Positions 58,442 through 64,000 of a DNA stretch of 64,000 bases are shown piece after piece; position 1 is the first letter of the stretch, and every line of letters starts with the position of its first letter. The stretch lies in NCBI GenBank assembly GCA_950022295.1, contig OX465600.1, positions 198,243,782 to 198,307,781 of the forward strand, in the 5' to 3' direction. The notes below the pieces were generated by a model that searched no databases, was not told where the DNA came from, and saw only the letters and a list, made by a program, of their open reading frames with translations. The DNA is from Bromus sterilis (lineage: Eukaryota > Streptophyta > Magnoliopsida > Poales > Poaceae). The position numbers were made by a program, and so were the translations under genes.

Positions 58442-61400
58442 TGTGACGCCCCCAAAATCGGACCGTGTATAGTAATCATACACGCAAGGAACACGATCGA
58501 GATCAGGGACTCACGGTGAGATATCACAACACAACTCTACAAATAAAATAATACAAGTTGTTTAATACAAGCCAGGGGCCACGAGGGCTCGAATACAACA
58601 GCTCGAGAGCACAAAGTTAGCGGAAGCAATAGTATCTGAGTACAGACACAAGGTACACATGATCTGCCTTAAGAAGGCTAGCACAAAAACAACAACGATC
58701 GAAAAGGCGAGGCCTCCTTCCTGGGAACCTCCAAACCACTCCTGGTCAAAGGGGAACTCGGCGTAGTAGAAGGCATCGAGGATCTTCACGTTGCGGTGGT
58801 CGGCATCGGGGAACTCCTGCTCCAGGACTCCAATGCTCCAACGTCGACTGCAGCGGCCGATCAAACAAAACGAAAAGGGGAAATAAAGCAAGGGTGAGTA
58901 TCTAGCATACCCGCGAGTCTTACGTCCGCTACTAAGCAATTATGCATTTGTATCAAATGGAAAGGGGAGTCTGTATATAGTGGACTGCAAGGTCGAAATT
59001 CAGAATAAGGATAAGAAGCTAGGCCTATCGAAGACTAGCATCTTCCGACGATTCTTGCAGCATGAGGTAAGAATCAGCCAACAGTTTAATATAACAATAA
59101 TGAAAGTAACAATGCAACAGAAGTTGCTGCAACATTGTATAATAATAAGTTGTAATCATAATTAATAATGCCTCTGAGTTCCCTCCCTCGACATCCCCGC
59201 GAGAGAGAAAACCCGGAACCAACAGTTTAATAGTAGTAGTTTGTAGTGGTAGGATATGGCTTCAGCATAAAGCGTCATGTTACTGTGGACACGCCTATTC
59301 GAATAGATTAAACTCCCTGCAGGGGTGCACTGGTGTCATACTACACGCTCGGATCTCCAGGGTGGCGTACACCTTGTTAGGGAACACCCCACCGAGGCTA
59401 TCCGACACACCGAGGCCCATCCTACGGCTCATCAGAGAGGTCCCCGCCGGTATACAGCCATAAGTGCAAGGAGGTCATGGGCCTATCACCCCTCGCTCTC
59501 GAGGTCGTTGTGAGGACGATGGATACCACGCAACTCTACCATGGATGCAGATCCAACCGCGCCACAATGCTGAATTGGATGTTTTTCAGAGCTTTCGAAC
59601 GAGACCACAACGCGGAGGGCCCACACCGTAATCCCACGTATAGGTAGTGCGTACAAGCCAAAAGGCTACTCAAGTCATCCGCCGAACCCGTTATGCATTT
59701 TATTAATTTTCTGTCGAGACAACCGTTATCGTTTCCCCTTATTGAATGAGTCGCGGACAACGACAGCAGTCAGGACCACCAGTAACATCGGTGCCTGCCC
59801 TGACGTCCCACCAACTCGTGCGGTTACCAACAAGGTGAACCGTCTCCTTACCTTGTCTCGCGTTTGCTCCGAAGAGCTCGACTTTCGTACAACAGGATCT
59901 CTGTCGGCCACGAACAGTACCAGGCCCGCCGCACACCGGTGGAATACACCTGGCCTGTCGTTCCGCTAAGATACCCTGCGCGGGCACCGTTGGGTCACCC
60001 GACTACTTACCTGTAAGGACACCAGTTGATTCGAGTGCCTACCATCAAGTTAAACTAGGAGGAATCACCCGCGATGGTACACTTGAAGAGGTTCGACAGA
60101 GACATCAGCGGAATGAACTAAAGAGGAATATTCTCGTATCACCCCGCTGGTGCCGAAACACCAGCGGAATGAACTAAAGAGGAATACCCTCGTATCATTC
60201 CAGTGATGCTACGCTACTGACCCGACGAGATTGAAATACGAGTTCGTCCACTCGTAAGTCAAACTCGAAGCGACTCAGCAGAGTCTCGCCATTGTAGGTT
60301 CCCTAGGGCGTCTGCATTGATCTGTACCTGTTGCATTTATAATATTTTGTAATCCGCGTTCACTCACTAGATTGATCACGGCCCGCTATTCTAAACCTAG
60401 CTAACAATGCGCAGGGTTCACTTCTGAATATTATATATATTTATAAGCATCATAGGATACGGAAAGGTACATCAAGGGGCGACAATGACAGGCTATGCAA
60501 TTGAATAGGTAAGCAACGTAGCAGCAGCAGTAACCATGCCTAGTGCAATAAATGTATGGAAATATAGCCGATATATGGCGACGAGAATGGCTCTGCTTAC
60601 CTGGAAGCTCGGTAGTAGCGGTACGATCGTTGACGAAGTAGTCCTACAAGGGGTCGTCGGCGGTAGCAACGGGGTCTATCAGAGAATAAAGGGGGAGAAA
60701 CAATAAATACACAACAATAATAGCAATACAAATATATGACGTAGCAGATACAAAGCAACGGGGCTCTAACGCAGTGTTCGGTGATTTTCCCGGAGTAGGA
60801 ATTTATCCGAGGATAACTCATCAGTACCGGGTGATTACCGGACAGATGATCCGGAGGGGGAAGGTTCCATGTCTGCAGTGTTAGAGACATCTGACAGACC
60901 TGTGGATAGTGTATCCGTGTTAGTTGATCCATTCTGAACAACTTTCATGTTCAGAATATTTTCATCCGGAAAGTTTTACCGGCTCCGGTCGTCTGACAGA
61001 CAGATGAACCGGAGAATAAATGTTCCACGTTCGGTATGTTAGAGGGGTATGGTGGGCATGCGGGTAGCGTATCCGTAACCGTTATATTTTTCTGATCAAC
61101 TTTGATGTATAAAGTTTTTCTATCTGACATGCGGTTTAAAAGATATTAAATTTCAAAGTTTAATTCATTTTTAATCAATTTCTAAAATTCTTTTTTACTA
61201 ATAAAAGCAACATTATCCACAACTGTGTTTTGACCAGTCAAACTGATAGGTGGGACCCCACTGTCATTGGCTAAGTGTTATTAGATCATTTATCTAATTA
61301 AACAATGGGGGGACACACATGTCATTGCCTCAATATAATGATATAATGAATTTAATTAAATATGTGGAAGGACCCACCTGTCATACATACATATCATTAA

Positions 61401-62706
61401 ACAGAATTTGTTTAATCTAACCATTGGCCTTGGGCCCACTCGTCATTGGCTATTGGGGGGGTTACCTGTAGTGTTGATTAAACCAACAGGGGGGTTATGG
61501 GGGTTGTATCCCCGAGCCAGCACGCCGGCCACGGCTGGCCGCCGGCGAGCCTCGTCCAGGGTGGCCCGGGGTGCGGGGTGAGGTGAAGGCTGGCATGGTG
61601 AGCAGCGACAAGCTCGCTCGGGAGCTTGAGCTCCCGTTAGTGGAAACCCGGGCGGGACATGGCCCTACAGCGGCGAAACGACGAGGGAAAAAGGGGGAAT
61701 CGGCATGGTGGCTCACCGCGAGGGCAGGGGCGAGGGCAGGCTGGCCGGAGTGGTCCGTAGTGGCTGGGATTTCGGCGAGGACGGCGACGGACGTGGGGGG
61801 GGGGGGGAAGAAGCGCTGATTCCGGCGAGGTAGCGGGTCCTGTCGACGAACGACAACACGGGGAGACAAGGAGGGATGCAGGGAGTCGCAAGGACGAGGT
61901 CCCGGTCGTCGGCGACGCTGTTGGCCGCGGGGGTTCTCGTGGCCGCGGCCATGGCGGTTCTGGCCGTGCGCGGGGAGGAAAGGAGCACAAAGAGGGAGGG
62001 AGAGTGGGTGCGATCTGAGGGGAGGGGAATGGGGATTTAGGGTTCTATGGGGGCGGTTGGCCTCGACCTTATACTTCCCGAGGTACTGTCGCAGCGCATT
62101 GTCGACGCAAGAGAGGAGGAGGGGCGAGCGGGCTCGGCTCGGCCAGCTCTGACATGGCGACCGAGGGAGAGGGGGATCAGGGGAACAGTTGGGGAAGGAG
62201 GGAGAGGATGGGCTAGGCCCGGGTTAGGTGGGGGGCTTGCCCATGGGCGGTAGATAGGATTTTTTTGTATTATTTTTATTTACTGTTTTCTGTTTGTATT
62301 TCTTTTAGTTGCTTTATAATTTTGAAAATTATGTTATAGGTCCCATCATTATTGTTGGCTTATAGAACAGTGCCACAAAAACATTTGGCCACAAATAAAA
62401 TCATATAACATTTGTTTTAATTATTCAATTGATGAAATGGGGTTTTTAGCTACTGTTTATATTTGTTTGATTTATTTTAGAGCTCAATAAATTCTAATGC
62501 ACATATGAAAGTGATCCACTGAATATTTGGGATTTTATAAAATTGGTTCCACAATTTTTGGTTGAACATTAATTGTCACATTATTTTGGAATTTTTAATC
62601 GGGTTGAATTTAAACAAGCTTTGATCAAGGTGATCATCACAAGTTAATCAAGGTAACTTGGCATTAACCAACAGTAATTATTGTTGGTGAAAACCGGGGC
62701 GTTACA
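58442..62706 (-). mobile_element. LARD-B 5' LTR
   Basis: TGTGACGCCCCCAAAATC to CGGGGCGTTACA on the + strand. Contains the palindrome at 59295-59306, a 13-base G run at 61795-61807 where the other LTR has GGTGGGG, and GC-rich sequence at about 61500-62250. It differs from the 3' LTR by scattered substitutions and small indels, roughly a few percent by eye. Confidence 0.9.
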
Positions 62707-63550
62707 TACACCCCTGCAGGGTTAAATCTTTTCGAAAAGCCGTGTCCGCGGTTATGGACGACTTGAGACCTACTCCTTGTTCATAGAATAACATCAAATT
62801 GGATCATAATTAAAACTTGCCTACCGTGTGAGTTCCTTGGTTGCTTTTCTTCGTCCAGGGGGACTGAGAGAAGAACAAGGTTGTGTTATGTTTGTCGTAA
62901 GTAGGTGATTAGCAGACTTATGACACTGTGTCACGTAGATTCTTGGATCTTACCTTTACTCTGATAGAACGATAGCCACCATAAATGCTAGTGCGGCTGC
63001 AACCTTTACTTTTACCTTGTCTTACCGTAGGAAGTTAGTTATCTTGTAATGATATAATCTCACCCCTATTTTCCTTTTGTGCTTAAACTGTTTTGCCTGA
63101 TCGGCCGCTGCAGTTGACTACTACCTTGACCCGAGCACCGGACGACACTTCGTGGAGGTGCCCCCGGAGGACGACGATGAGGATGACTTCGCACAGTAGA
63201 TCCTATAGTTTGGTTTCGATGATCCGTGGGTGGACTTATTTATGTGCAGCCCTCTCTAGGGCCATTTGGGTTTTGACCGTACTCGGTCGTGATTGTCTTC
63301 CGCTTGTTGCATGATGTACTGTTGGGTCTATGGACCTCTGAGATGATGTAATAATTACCAGTGGCGATGTATGCCATGGACTCTATATATTTATGTCTTA
63401 GTTTAAGTTCATTGTTCTTATACCTGTTGTCGAGAATCCGGCAGGGACACGAGTGCGAGTGTCGTGAGTCGGTGGCCTTTTATGCGCTACTAACTTGAGC
63501 GAGACGCGAAAGCGACTAACTTGAGTTAGCACCACATCGGGGGCCTTACA
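62707..63550 (+). mobile_element. Gypsy-3 5' LTR, remainder
   Basis: Resumes after the TACAC copy with CCCTGCAGGG, a palindrome (62728-62739) and GCCGTGTCCGCGGTTATGGA, matching Gypsy-1 read on its minus strand (about 2540 down to 2476). It ends GGGGCCTTACA at 63550. Confidence 0.88.
62728..62739. repeat. Variant 12-bp palindrome in Gypsy-3 LTR
   Basis: CTTTTCGAAAAG is a perfect palindrome at the same place in the block where Gypsy-1 and both LARDs have CTATTCGAATAG. Two symmetric changes preserve the symmetry. Confidence 0.85.
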
Positions 63551-64000
63551 GACTTGGTATCAGAGCAGGACTGACTGTAGTACCCCTTACTGGCCGAAGT
63601 TGAGTCTAGAAACTATTTTGTAGTTATTAAGGAAAAATCGGAGAGTAGGAACTCTTTATTTTTCTTCTTACCCCACCCTCCCACCCTTTTTCCGTGAGGA
63701 AGTTAAACGCTGTTTTATCTCTGCAACTTATCCCCTTCCAAAACAAATCTAGGTTCTCGTTTACATGAGGCTCCGATTCCTCTATAATTTTTTGCTAGCT
63801 ACGAGAAGGGTTGGCGTACGTTGAGAACACTGAGCCGCCACTTGGGGTTGATAGCTCCACCTCGCTTACGGCGTACCTCAGGTGAAAATCCTATACAGGG
63901 ATGGTTGGCATCCTCCGGATGTGGTTCCTCCCCCTATAGGAGACCACTTCGGCGGGCCGCTCAGGGCAGATGTCTCAACATTCAGGTCTTCAACCACTCG
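63551..64000 (+). mobile_element. Gypsy-3 primer site and leader (runs off the window)
   Basis: GACT then TGGTATCAGAGC at 63555-63566 is the initiator tRNA-Met primer site, followed by GAGCAGGACTG(A/T)CTGTAG as in Gypsy-1. The rest is leader. The gag start is not clear before the window ends; a frame open from about 63900 to 64000 could be its beginning. Confidence 0.82.

Larger units (their letters stand above)
52533..62706 (-). mobile_element. LARD-B: complete long-LTR element without gag-pol (10.17 kb)
   Basis: Two LTRs of 4316 and 4265 bases flank a 1593-base internal domain holding only a primer site and a polypurine tract. Flanked by TACAC, it is structurally complete. The LTRs make up about 84% of its length. 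It is the same family as LARD-A. With no coding capacity for particle or enzymes it must have been moved in trans. Confidence 0.9.

Noticed and set aside
1..64000. Search for host genes, tRNA/rRNA genes, CRISPR arrays or bacterial-type operons
   Set aside because: Nothing convincing: all long ORFs fall inside transposable elements, and the TGGTATCAGAGC and TGGCGCCGTTGC matches are primer-binding sites, not tRNA genes.

Overview
The window looks like intergenic DNA of a large grass genome, most likely Triticeae (wheat, barley, rye or a relative). I infer this from stacked Gypsy-type LTR retrotransposons whose LTRs open TGATACGTC and carry a tRNA-Asp primer site, from very long (4.3-4.5 kb) LTRs with an initiator-tRNA-Met primer site, and from a CACTA transposon with CCGTCGG subterminal repeats. 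I found no intact host gene, rRNA, tRNA or CRISPR array. Every coding stretch I can support belongs to, or was captured by, a transposable element. Element names here are descriptive labels; family names would need a search of a Triticeae repeat library.

Layout. (1) 1-5842: 5' half of a minus-strand Gypsy element (Gypsy-1), with the gag gene, primer-binding site and a 4.47 kb LTR. It sits in the ORF of an Athila-like element. (2) 5843-16610: that Athila-like element (+ strand), its ORF cut again by a 6.4 kb CACTA transposon (6010-12410) and ending in a 3' LTR at 15243-16610. The CACTA carries a dead TNP2 transposase, a fragment of a prolyl-tRNA synthetase gene, a possible captured 5' exon and a probable mini-Helitron. 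(3) 16611-48864: a long-LTR, coding-deficient element (LARD-A, minus strand) that hosts much of the window. Its left LTR carries the Athila-like element and a 24.35 kb composite at 18582-42932. (4) The composite is element A (gag and protease remnants) with element B (one 419-codon ORF) in its 3' LTR. An 8.8 kb stretch spanning the A/B boundary is tandemly duplicated, so two copies of the B ORF are present. (5) 46963-48630: an inverted fragment of A-type internal sequence replaces about 1.9 kb of LARD-A's right LTR. (6) 48865-64000: plus-strand Gypsy-3, whose 5' LTR is split by a complete second long-LTR element (LARD-B, 52533-62706, target duplication TACAC). Gypsy-3's primer site and leader run off the right edge.

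How the parts relate. Target-site duplications (CAT, GCCCC, GGTGG, TACAC) give the relative order: LARD-A first; Athila-like element and A next; then Gypsy-1, CACTA, B and Gypsy-3; then LARD-B and the 8.8 kb duplication. LARD-A and LARD-B lack gag-pol but share a primer-site type and an LTR palindrome block with Gypsy-1 and Gypsy-3, so a Gypsy-1-like element could have supplied their proteins. This is inference. The points most worth checking are the B ORF, the duplication with its uneven divergence, the filler-DNA repair junction, the captured synthetase exon, and a palindrome in the long LTRs that seems to be kept by compensating changes.
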